NCBI GenBank assembly: GCA_020186115.1
Contig: WSYJ01000002.1
Coordinates: forward strand, 1-64,000
Origin: Histomonas meleagridis
Lineage: Eukaryota; Parabasalia; Tritrichomonadida; Dientamoebidae
Direction: 5' to 3'
Length of the DNA: 64,000 nucleotides
A model generated the notes under the pieces. It did no database searches and was not told where the DNA came from. It saw only the letters and a list, made by a program, of their open reading frames with translations. Positions 30,901 through 39,000 of this stretch are shown here, piece after piece. The first letter of the stretch is position 1. Each line of letters begins with the position of its first letter. A program made the translations under genes and the position numbers.

Positions 30901-33883
30901 TAATTTCGATAATTTACTTGAAAGTTCATTACATAATGGACAATCAATTTTAATTGAAGATGTTATAGATATTAATGATATTAAACTTAATTCTTTAATG
31001 TTAAGCAAATTTTATAAGAAAGACAATAAATGTTTTATAAATATTAATGATAAAATTATTGAAATTAATAAAAAATCAAAAATTTATATTACAACTAAAA
31101 TTTTAAATCCTAATTTAACATCGGAAATATTTAATAACATTACAATAATTAATTTTAACATTACAAAAGTTTCATTAGAATCACAACAACTTTCATTTAT
31201 AATTTCAATAATAGAACCAGAACTTGAAAAGCAAAAATTAGAAGTAATACAAAATTTATCAAAAGATAAAAACAAATTAATTAATATTGAAAACAAAATC
31301 CTTGAAATCCTTAATAATTCGAATGAAAACATATTAAATGATGACTTATTAATATTAACAATTGAAAAATCTAAGAATAAATCAAATAAAATTAAAGAAC
31401 GAATTCAACTTAATGAAGAAAACAAAAATCAAATTAATTCACTTCGAATGAAATATAAAATAATTTCAATTCGTACTTCATTATTATATTTTGTAATAAA
31501 TGATATTTCAAAAATTAATAATATATATCAATATTCATTAGAAGTATTTAATAATATTATTAAAAATTGTATTCTTAAAGTACCAAAAACAGAAGATTAT
31601 TTAAATGTATTAATCAAACAAATCACTTATACTATTTATAATATAATTTCAAATGGTTTATATGAATCACATCGAATTATATTTTCATTTTTAATATTAA
31701 TTTCTATAATGAAAAATGAAGAAAAAATTTCTAATGATGAAATTAATCTTTTTATATGTGGCCCAACTTTAATTGATGAAAATCCAATAACAAATCCATT
31801 ACCAAATATTATAACTAATTCGATTTGGAATCAAATTTATTCTGTTGGAAAAATTCTTTCGAAATTTTCGAATATTTCAAAACTAATTACTGAAAACATT
31901 GAAATATTTAAAGAATTTATAAAATCGAATACTATTAATATACCAAAAGAATTAAATCCCGGATTTACTGAGTTCGAAACATTAATTTTCTTTCGAATTA
32001 TATCAATTGATCGACTTATAAATTATATTCAACAATTTATAATAAATAATCTTGGAAATGAATTTGTTTATCCACAAACATTTAATCTTAAACAAAGTTA
32101 TGAATTAACAAATCCATTAATACCATTAATATTTATCTTAAATGATAATAATATTAAATTAAGTGATAATATTCAACAATTAGCAAATGAATATAAAATG
32201 GATAATAAACTTAAAATATTTTCATTTGGCGAAAACCAAAATTTAGATATAAAAAGTATATTTGAAAATGCAACAACTAATGGTGAATGGATTTTCCTTC
32301 AAAATTGTCATCTTTCTATTTCTTTATTATCTGAACTTGAATTAATAACATCTAAATTTAATAACATCGAAAATTTACATAAAGATTTCCGACTTTTTAT
32401 CAGCACGAATCCTATTAAAGAATTTCCTATTTTACTTCTTCGTAAATCGATTAAAATCATAAATGAAATACCAAATGGAATTAAATCGAATCTTTTACAT
32501 TTATTTAAGTTAATTCCATCAGAAGAATTTAATAATAATATAAAATCAAAACTTTACTTTTCACTAAGTTTGTTCCATTCTATAATTCAAGAAAGGAAAA
32601 AATTCGGTTCAATTGGATTTAATAATATTTATGATTGGAATGAAAATGATTTTCTAATATCATTTTCTTATCTGAAAAAATATATTGATGAACAATCAAC
32701 AATTAATTGGGAATCACTTCGTTATATTATTGGCGATATTATTTATGGTGGTCATGTTACAGATATTTTAGATCAACAAATTTTGTTTTCGATATTTTCG
32801 AAGTTTTATTGTCCTGAAATATTAAATGAAAATTATTATTTCTCTGAAAGTAAAACGTTTTATATACCAAATGTTAAAAATTATCAAAATATCATCGAAT
32901 ATATTAATGCACTTCCATTTGAAGATGATCATTTGGTATTTTCGATGCATGAAAATGTCGAAATTATAAACAAACAAAAGAATTCATTACAAATAATTAA
33001 AGAACTTCAAAAATTAATTGGAATTTCATTAAATAATTCGTTTAATAATATCTCAATTAATGAAATTATACAAAATTTAATATCAAAACTTCCGAATTTA
33101 GATGTAAATAATGAAGAAGAAGAAAATGAAAATGAAAATGAACAATCGTTTGATCCATTTAATATAATTCTTCAACAAGAAATTTTAAGTTATCGAAAAC
33201 TATTAAATATAATATCAAATACATTCGAAGATCTTAATAAAGCATTAAATGGTTATACACCAATTTCATCAAATCTTGAAGAAGTATTACGTTATTTATA
33301 TCTAAATAAAGTACCTAAACTATGGTTAAAGTATAAAAGTGTTAAACCACTTAATTCATGGTTTGATGATTTAATTAAACGAATAAACTTCTTTAATGAT
33401 TGGAAAAGTAATATTCCAATTTCATTTTGGTTTTCTGCATTTATATATCCGCAATCATTTATTATTGCTGTGTTACAAAGGCATTCGATTGACAATAATA
33501 TTCCAATCGATGATCTCTCGTTCGAAATAGAAATAATTGACGAAGAACCAAAAGAAATACCAAAAGTTGGAGTATATGTTAATGGTTTGTTCTTTAATGG
33601 ATGTAAATGGGATAATGTGAATAAATGTGTGGAAGAACAAGAAATAGGTCAAATTTATTCCGAAGTTCCATATATACATTTGATACCAACAAATAATAAT
33701 ACACAAAAGAATAATGATAAATATTATCAATGCCCAATTTATATAACAGAAAAAAGAAAAGGTAAAGTGGCGGCTTCAGGAAAATCATCAAATTTCGTGA
33801 TGAAAATACCATTGCCAACAAAGAAATCACCTGACCATTGGATACAAAGAGGCGCTGCGTTGTTACTTGAAACTCCTGAATAA
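21965..33883 (+). CDS. Axonemal dynein heavy chain, inner-arm (single-headed) type
   Basis: A 3,972-residue motor subunit of flagellar inner dynein arms, walking along microtubules by ATP hydrolysis. Four AAA P-loops are visible: AAA1 GPTGTGKT near residue 1345, AAA2 GSTFGGKST near 1627, AAA3 GLNGIGKT near 1971 and AAA4 GISSIGKHT near 2319. CCLDEFNRL follows AAA1; a stalk coiled coil lies around 2640-2870; LQNCHLS marks AAA6. The C-terminal FWFSAFIYPQ and HWIQRGAALLLE segments resemble the DNAH3/7/12 group, and the length is shorter than that of outer-arm chains. The tail has an asparagine run. Start chosen at 21965, 23 codons inside the longest frame, because of the nearby initiator. No intron. 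Confidence 0.93.
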   Translation: MSNQKLNDLKKRLILKQHTQDHPVTFQNSINARRSLSRSSKVLNKNSKLPPMKETNINTKKQEEKGKNIENIKDLTSPFHFIEYARKHQLNEDFVYLSPTDVEEGTESSTRLRIVPSSQINKNDFWTLSLLGLSHIKDSNVDFIPLGDWLRSCDLFQKIKSIPFFKNYHQWKNFSTWKKTVSYNQMTNAENLLKENLFILHPILRPAFFQIQSEIQKISQLKLFNIKADGLYKLEEFSKENAKHLNKVKQQLNIFISKIIEIVQITCEKTIDTLGNFSITNNNNNNNNNQNSSIEQLITQNDKPFHNNIDNDSSLTFTQKAAYRSLCYKLVKFIKLIDLNIISTLRNICFLSLLELHCIMSSLYNKSLKKLNLKDIKLLKNIKLSNEFKQIYPNIQQKINEFFDRPVFHIDIIYKNHQFQWIPNQNEFQNTFDLIRKESFEVLYQIPLLIENQLFQQYIYPDGPLKYNKSENNLSLKLSEIIESDPIFNEIIFKQNKIIEKSFKLLQIYSNNYDKAIEIFEENDKFKFEELINQHITAMETQNIINKYNEQIKFLDKIEEKSEIGLFYQFVKDMKIKINKSPINCLNQIKSMLPNIIHQLLNEFSDKITNSYNELTITIENVPTFVNYLKATEKYSNELANFNFLSDSIHNFYLLCKNLNIIVNQEEENKYQSLIPILDEITKILSNSNEQKQILMPKFSNQLDKLINKLHSKVIKLTQISLNPLLNDINTSINQAREFLTLINNKLNKIKELSLNYNSYQKIMNLNVTKFDDIKELNKNIKLKNLLWDTKNNWNDFINKWSNTKFSIINPNLMNEELQKFQTNINKCSKGLPDNNVIQDLNKSINEYSLLLPIIKDLKNPSIKQRFIDQISNLLGYNLFSNEFKFGKLIELKAFNYVKEISMISTQATNEQLLYDMLNNVQKMINKLTFTTINYKNQKNIYIFEGFDDILMNLDEAQSIIPTIRSSPYVSILRTHIDEYVHSLRIFSNILDLLIKCQNLYLYLNNVFNIGDISRQLPNEYKKFIQVNKIWRELINKAHEEPLAFKFCINNQNQNNLEEINKILEEIIKSLEDYLETKRLIFPRFYFLSNDDLLDLLSKSKTPELIQPYLNKIFEGIYQFEIINKDDTPTIISINSIEGEKILIRPIKIKGPIEIWLAQIEEQCQRSLRNYIKNGLQSYTENKLIEWISSQPLQIILTITQIDFCDQVEYSFSLNNCNEELLNIKKEIKQNLIKLTEIIKLNITKLEKIKISTLIINKINNYNIIKELIKNQIISIHDFDWFKQLKYKWDDINKEILIQQTNSNFKYGYEYLGCSSRLIITPLTNRCYLTLTNALNLHLGGSIIGPTGTGKTETIKDLSKALGIYCIIFNCNENISIQQLNLFFKGLIQTGSWCCLDEFNRLNLNVLTILTEYFNNIHLTLCNNLKRINFDGIEIPINNKVGYFTTMNPNYKNRTELSNNLKNLFRPVSMIKPNYKLIIKILLFSQGFKNYKILSSKINKLYKISKELINKRNYYDFNIRSLKSIIIKANSLKNSYPDLNEEELIIKSIKDNNLIKFLKEDKILFKNILMNLFPNVKINDKEKDNNLMKVIQEAIQELKLQNSKFIINKVMQLYNLMKYYNGLIIIGSTFGGKSTIKNILIKTIEKLNQNNKKVHLIKEFILNPKSLTINELYGELNQNTQEWKDGLILKIFNKCLEENDKKENNLIVFDGPIDSEWIENLNSVLDDNKLLTLSNSKRIKITKFINLLFEVEDLNKASPSTISRCGIIYIDIKKLGFKPYCKSQIQNNISVLFNNNKNYIKIFKELLYLGINEGFKFMNNNKNNFNQFISMNLIFSLFNLFESIIEESINNKEIDFNDQNLEEDNNKLIINLFIFSYVWSFGGHINLDQRIEFDNVIRNIYSVKTHLPNKGLIYDYNYNIQKKEWIQWDEEITKNNIYNNSMIFVPTIDTIRISYLLKILLKHKHHIFLRGLNGIGKTLIIKNTLNEIYNDNNNYYINSILFSSNTNSFKAQEMLESILEKKREILIPPNNKKEGIIFIDDLNIVKPDIYGTQTSIELLRQIISMNGLYNRKNFEWNEIHNITFIGSGGPDGGNYKPITKRFLRYLFNLELTFPNDKSLYYIYSSILKKYFADFNESIKDKISKLVQSSINVYKKVIETFLPIPKKSHYIFNLKHLTKVIESFTQIKPNYISNNINLLERFWLHENYRVYNDCLINDEDKQKFKTIIVSTMKKTLNSEQIIEDIYKKPLIFTSYLNNEKNYEEINDYNKLKDKLKEYYKEYKNLYHLNNNMILFDSNIEYISHITRILNQTQSHLILLGISSIGKHTIAKFSSFISGSEFTEIEINNNNYNINNFKEDLQKIFIKCGCNGKKFTLIINNLQINDEFLEIINNVINNYEILNLFNQEELDKICNEVLNYAKLIGENESRNNLIKLFYKRIQENFHIILIISSLNILEYYCKMYPSIINNCNINYINNWSKEELKLISQKKLSKIENIQNDNLLNKFIELSIYTYQEIIEVSNLMQKELSINYYITPSLYIKFIKFYKVLLQKYQNKYLNNKNHLLNGIEKLIETNQLIEQMKNQLNELEPILNESVNNIELLLNKILNEKKEIEQIKKIIINEEKTISNQAKEAENLSIEANKELNKVLPLLDEATAQLKSLSRSAIAEIRQYSEPHITVRTVMEVICILFDIEPSWKSSITLISDPMFINKISNKYGGDNHIPLNILKRIQPYVENNNNFQPEEVGKVSSAAKSLSIWIKALYNYEITYRTIEPKKIAVTETKNKLKLARESLKSKQEELTNIENSFTELNKNYEESINYKENIIKQIEDTKAKLERANKLLINLSDEQIRWNEKISELNSNNNYILSDTFICTIILIYFGPLPYNYRIMLKKKISEKINLLGIKVSTNFNFQNFLVSESIIQNWLNLGLPNDINSIENSLIIKFATKISFVIDPQNQFTLWISKLKENNLIKLKLSSNNFDNLLESSLHNGQSILIEDVIDINDIKLNSLMLSKFYKKDNKCFININDKIIEINKKSKIYITTKILNPNLTSEIFNNITIINFNITKVSLESQQLSFIISIIEPELEKQKLEVIQNLSKDKNKLINIENKILEILNNSNENILNDDLLILTIEKSKNKSNKIKERIQLNEENKNQINSLRMKYKIISIRTSLLYFVINDISKINNIYQYSLEVFNNIIKNCILKVPKTEDYLNVLIKQITYTIYNIISNGLYESHRIIFSFLILISIMKNEEKISNDEINLFICGPTLIDENPITNPLPNIITNSIWNQIYSVGKILSKFSNISKLITENIEIFKEFIKSNTINIPKELNPGFTEFETLIFFRIISIDRLINYIQQFIINNLGNEFVYPQTFNLKQSYELTNPLIPLIFILNDNNIKLSDNIQQLANEYKMDNKLKIFSFGENQNLDIKSIFENATTNGEWIFLQNCHLSISLLSELELITSKFNNIENLHKDFRLFISTNPIKEFPILLLRKSIKIINEIPNGIKSNLLHLFKLIPSEEFNNNIKSKLYFSLSLFHSIIQERKKFGSIGFNNIYDWNENDFLISFSYLKKYIDEQSTINWESLRYIIGDIIYGGHVTDILDQQILFSIFSKFYCPEILNENYYFSESKTFYIPNVKNYQNIIEYINALPFEDDHLVFSMHENVEIINKQKNSLQIIKELQKLIGISLNNSFNNISINEIIQNLISKLPNLDVNNEEEENENENEQSFDPFNIILQQEILSYRKLLNIISNTFEDLNKALNGYTPISSNLEEVLRYLYLNKVPKLWLKYKSVKPLNSWFDDLIKRINFFNDWKSNIPISFWFSAFIYPQSFIIAVLQRHSIDNNIPIDDLSFEIEIIDEEPKEIPKVGVYVNGLFFNGCKWDNVNKCVEEQEIGQIYSEVPYIHLIPTNNNTQKNNDKYYQCPIYITEKRKGKVAASGKSSNFVMKIPLPTKKSPDHWIQRGAALLLETPE

Positions 33884-34865
33884 ATGTAATTATTTAATAA
33901 TTCGATCTAAAAATTGTTTTATTTTTTTGGGGGAAAAAAAATTATTTATAATATTTAATTATTTATATAAAAATGAAAATAATATTTATATAATAAAAGA
34001 AAACAAGAAAAATTTTTATTTTTCATTATTGTTTGTTATGTTTTTCATGAATACTTTTCAAACATTTGATAATTCTACAAATACACTGCCTATAACAAAT
34101 GAAAGTGAATTTAATCAAACATATCAAAATATTACAGAACATATTATTATTGAAAAAGGAATTTTTTATATACCAGATAATTCATTTTCTCAATGGAAGA
34201 GAATTAATTCAGTTTATTATATTGGAAATTCAGCATTTTCTTATTGTTCTTCATTAGAAATTATTAATTTTGGTTATAATTTAACATCAATTGGAATTTC
34301 AGCATTTTCTTATTGTACTTCATTAAATAATATTACACTTCCGAATTCAGTTAATTATATTGGAAATTTGGCATTTTGTTATTGTTCTTCATTAACATTT
34401 ATCAGCACTTTAACATATTTATATTATATCACACAAACAATTTCATTCTATAATACAAAAATAAATTCATTTACATTTTCATACATTAATTCATCGCATA
34501 CGTATATTGAAACAGGATTTATTTTTTATAATTATACAATTATTTGCTATTCAACTTATTATAGCTTTTATTCTTATTTCTTTACAATTTTATTTTCAAA
34601 TGAATTTCAAACAAATGAAAATAAAAATGTAATTATCATTTCTGTTCGTGTTGTAGTCGTTGTAATTTTTGTCATTTCATTACTTGTTATTCTTTTAGTT
34701 AGAAACAAACATAAAAAACATTTAAGCGAAGAACGAGAGAAAGAAAGCATTGAACAAAATAATGTTGAAATCCAAAACACATTTCAAAATACATTCACAA
34801 CTAATATGGATGAAGATCCATTTGCTGATGATTTTAAAGAAGTAAAATTTATCACTCAAATTTAG
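33867..34865 (+). CDS. BspA-like leucine-rich repeat membrane protein
   Basis: The frame encodes three or four TpLRR/BspA-type repeats (IGNSAFSYCSSLEII, IGISAFSYCTSLNNI, IGNLAFCYCSSLTFI), then a serine/tyrosine/threonine-rich stretch, a strongly hydrophobic membrane span (VVVVVIFVISLLVILLV) and a basic-then-acidic cytoplasmic tail. BspA-like proteins are a large trichomonad surface family linked to adhesion. This one is short, with few repeats. The first ATG overlaps the dynein stop by 17 nt; the only other early in-frame ATG is at 34038, so the start is uncertain. A hydrophobic stretch before residue 65 could act as a signal anchor if the first ATG is used. Confidence 0.7.
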   Translation: MKLLNKCNYLIIRSKNCFIFLGEKKLFIIFNYLYKNENNIYIIKENKKNFYFSLLFVMFFMNTFQTFDNSTNTLPITNESEFNQTYQNITEHIIIEKGIFYIPDNSFSQWKRINSVYYIGNSAFSYCSSLEIINFGYNLTSIGISAFSYCTSLNNITLPNSVNYIGNLAFCYCSSLTFISTLTYLYYITQTISFYNTKINSFTFSYINSSHTYIETGFIFYNYTIICYSTYYSFYSYFFTILFSNEFQTNENKNVIIISVRVVVVVIFVISLLVILLVRNKHKKHLSEEREKESIEQNNVEIQNTFQNTFTTNMDEDPFADDFKEVKFITQI

Positions 34866-34932
34866 AATTTAGTAAAAAAAAAATAAAAATAATATATTTT
34901 GAATCTAAAATGCTATAACTTGTTCATATATT

Positions 34933-35325
34933 TTAATATATGCGAATATGTAATATGTGAACACTGTGAAAAGAAACATCTTCTGATTGAAGTTCGTCAT
35001 TTTCTGCAATATCACTTACTTCTTCGATTGTTTCGTCTTCCGAATAAAGTTTGCTCTTCTCTGATTTGACTTCTTCAGCACCATTAACTTCTTCAATCTC
35101 TAATTTAATTTTATCATCGTTTTCCTTGTCTGTTTCGATTTCTTCGATTTCTGATTTTGTTTCGCTATTTTCAATTTGAATTTCATCTATTTCATCTTTA
35201 TTAGAATCAAATTTATTAATTTCCAATTTGTTTTCTTCCATTTCATCTGTTTCTGATTTTTCTGATTTGTTATCCGAATGAATTTCTTCAATTGTATCTG
35301 ATTTCTCTAATTTATATATTTGCAT
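34933..35325 (-). CDS. Small acidic hypothetical protein
   Basis: A 130-residue frame that is almost entirely Glu, Asp, Lys, Ser and Ile (KSEIEEIETDKEND and similar). No domain is recognised. It lies just downstream of an ankyrin remnant on the same strand and may be a leftover acidic tail rather than an independent gene. No clear initiator is seen before its ATG. It could be a low-complexity chance frame in AT-rich DNA. Confidence 0.35.
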   Translation of the reverse strand: MQIYKLEKSDTIEEIHSDNKSEKSETDEMEENKLEINKFDSNKDEIDEIQIENSETKSEIEEIETDKENDDKIKLEIEEVNGAEEVKSEKSKLYSEDETIEEVSDIAENDELQSEDVSFHSVHILHIRIY

Positions 35326-35342
35326 TTAATATTATTATTTTT

Positions 35343-35580
35343 TTATATATATTTTTCAACTAATTTTATAATTTCTATATTTCCTTTCTTATTTGAATAT
35401 GTAAAAGCTGTTTCTTTCATTTGATTGAAATACCAAGTTTGGTTTGATCACAGTGTTCAGAACATATTATTCCATCAATGCGTTCATTTGAAGATGATAT
35501 ATCATCTCTTGAAAGTTACATTTTGGATATTTTGAAGTCACCAACTTCGTAGAAACCATTGAAGTTGTGATCTTGTCTTT
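35343..35580 (-). pseudogene. Ankyrin-repeat gene remnant
   Basis: On the minus strand, 35414 to 35343 reads TAFTYSNKKGNIEIIKLVEKY and then stops. This is a clear terminal ankyrin unit of the trichomonad type. Upstream (to about 35580) only scraps in shifting frames resemble the same family. No intact gene can be read here. Confidence 0.5.
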
Positions 35581-36011
35581 AAAAAATTAATTAAAATATA
35601 TATTTTTTTTAATTATTACAGTATTAATCATGCCCAAAATTAATAATATTATTAACCACAAAATTATATGTTTCGTTGAAGGAAACCAAAAGTTCATATA
35701 TCACATATCGCACATATATATTTTATACATTCGATTCCTATTAAGGAACCCACCATTAGGTCTTTGAAATGGGGAATAAGGATAGTAATATTAACCCATT
35801 TATCAAATGATATTAAAACCTTCTTATGTCAGAAATAAAAATTGCCGGTTTTTTCAAATGGTGAATTAAAGGAAAAACGTTTAGAGTTGTAAATTAACGA
35901 CTTTTCTATTAGTGAAAGGACAAAATGTCATTCAATTTTTTATTGACAAAATTTTACAATTTGCTTTTTGAGTAAACCTGGTACAGCTTGGCACCATTTG
36001 AAAAAACCAAA
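35581..36011. other. Intergenic region upstream of formin
   Basis: AT-rich, no coding frame supported. It contains AACGTTTAG (35876-35884) and TTAACGAC (35895-35902), resembling the Myb-like motifs before other genes in the window, about 110-135 nt upstream of the formin ATG. Confidence 0.5.
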
Positions 36012-39000
36012 ATGAAAAAGAAAAGCTCAAAGAAGAAGAAATCAGAAGCCAAAGCCTTTCATCCATTTGTGACAAAGAAGCTGCCTACTTCTAGACCACC
36101 AGATAGTGCTATTGATGAAATGCTTTCAGCATTTCTTGATGATATGGATATTCATGGAGAAAAGCGATCAAACTTCATCGAACAAAAAACAACAGATGAA
36201 AAATGGCAAATGATGGTTTTCCAAGAACAACTTGATTTATCTATTCCTTCACCAAAGTCATTACTTCTCGAATTAAAGAATAATTTGACTCCAGAAAACC
36301 TTAAAAATGTAGCAAATAATCTTGCTAAATCACGTCTATCCTGGGGCAAACAATTTCTTGAGGAAGGAGGTCATGTATTTCTATTTAAAATCATTCAACA
36401 AATATCCAATAAGCTTACTTCAGTTGGTGAAATCTCCAAGGGTGATGCTGCAATACTAGAAGGTCTTCTGGAATGTTTTAGGTCAATATGTAATACATCA
36501 CAAGGTCTTGATAAAGTCCTAGATTATTACAAATACATTAATATTATTATCAACTGCATTTACCCACCACATTTGCGTACATTTGACTTTGTTTTTGGTA
36601 TTTGTTTAGCATATCTTTTTGGAGTAACAGATCCTAAAAAACATGGCATTACACTTCGAATTATCCTCGAAACATTTCGGAAACTTGAACGTAATCATCA
36701 TGGCTGGAAAAATATCACATATTTTGTATCATCGAAAGGAGCCAATCTTTTAACATTATATTCCTTTTTGAATGGTATTTATTTAACACTTGTTGGGCAG
36801 CATGGCGAAGAAGGATATCCATCATTTCGATATAATTGGTTAATGAATATAGAAAATGCCGGCTTAATCAAAGCGTTAAAAGAAAGTCATAATGAATTAT
36901 TACAAAACTTAGCAACAGTATTAGAAGACGATGTTTCTATTTGTAAGTCTATATTTCCAAACACAGGAATTAATCCATTTAATGATAAATCGTTATGTAA
37001 AATCATTGATACAAATTCAAATCCACCATATTTATTTAGGAATGTACAACTTGGACTTGTAGATTTAGCACTTCGACATAATAATATCTTTAATATCATA
37101 ATGACATATTTCTTTAATGCTATAAACATTACGCGTTACTTTGCTATCTCAGCAAAAGATTTACGAAGATATAAAAAAATTTTCGTTGTTACAGCTGATT
37201 TAGATTCACCTATTAAACTTAGTATTGAACAAAGTGATAATAACACTATATTAAGCGAACTTGGATCAGAAATGTTTGCTGTAGAAAATGAACTTAAACG
37301 TCAACAAATGAAAAAGATAATTAAAAAAGCAGGAAAAGTTAATATTGATAACTTAGAAGCATTATTCGGTAAACAAGAACGTCCTTCTGATATTGATGGG
37401 CCAACGATTATATCAGAAGCAGAATTACGTCAATTACAACAAAACTTATTAGAAATGAAGAATCAAGTCACGGAATTAAATAAGAAATGTAAATCATTAA
37501 ATGATGAAAAAGATGATATCATTAAAGAGAATAATAAATTAAAAGCAATTTGTAATGAATTAAAAGAGAAATTAAATAAAATGAAAAATAAAGAAGAAAA
37601 ATCTGATGAATCAACTAAATCTAAATCAAAATCTAAAACTAAATCCGATTCTTCTTCATCTGATTCAATTTCTACCGAAACAGAAGCTTATGAATCATAT
37701 AAATCAAATATTTCTTCTTCGACAACTGAAGAAAGTGGAATTTCGAATATAACAGTGTCTGATAATAAAGAATATGTTATGTTAAGAGAAGCTAAACTTC
37801 AATCAGATACAAAAGTAGAAAAACTTTTAGAAGAAATTGAAGCATTAAAGAAACAAAATAATAATGATAAAGAATTTAATGAACTTCAACAAGCTAAAGT
37901 TACTGCAGAATCGAAAATCATTGAATTAAATTCCGAAATCGAATCATTAAAAAATAAAGAAATTACAATTAAAAATGAATCAGAAAATATTAAAAAAGAA
38001 TTATCAGAAGTTAAACAAGAAAATATTATATCGAAATCTAAAATCGAAGAATTAGAAAATGAAATTAAAACATTAAAATCAAAAGAATCAGCAAATAAAG
38101 AAGATAACACAAGTACAAAACAAGAAATGTTAACAATTAAAGAGAACAATGCACGTTTACAATTTAAGATTGAAGAATTAGAGAAATTAAATGAAGAAAT
38201 GAAAACGAAAGAATTAAATGTTAAAGAAGAAAATGATAAAATTAAACAAGAATTATCATTAACTAAACAAAGTAAAGCAAGTGTAGAACAAAAAGTTAAT
38301 GAATTAGAAAATGAAATCGAAACATTAAAATCAAAAGAAATTAATATTAAAGAAGAATCAGATAAAATGAAACAAGAATTAATTAATATGAAACAAAATA
38401 AAGCTATAGCTGAAAACAAAATTGAAGAACTTGAAAATGAAATCCAAACAATTAAAACTAAAGATTTGAATATTAAAGAAGAATATGATAAAATTAAACA
38501 AGAAAATTCGATATTAAAACAAAACAAATTAGTTAATGAATCTAAAATTAAAGAACTTGAAGAAGAAATAGAAACATTAACACAAAAATCCGATTCTTCA
38601 TCATCTTCAAGTTCAAGTGATAATGAAGATGAATTACGTAATGAAATCAATTCACTTAAAGAAGTTAAATCTTCGAATGAAGCTATGATTCAACACTTAA
38701 AAGCACAAATTGAATCAATGAAATCTAAGAAAGTTAGTGATGAAGGTTCATCTTCTTCATCTTCTTCAAGTGATAATGATAATGATGATAAAATCGAAAT
38801 TCTTGCAACACGAGAAATCGAATTAAATGAAATTAAAGAAGCTAAAGCTAAATCTGATTTAAAGATTGTTGAATTAAAGAATGAAATTGAAAGTTTGAAG
38901 AACAATGAAAATGATTATAAATCCGAAAATGATAAAATTAAACAAGAATTATCACAAGTTAAACAAAGTAAAACTATTGCAGAAAGTAAAATCGAAGAAT

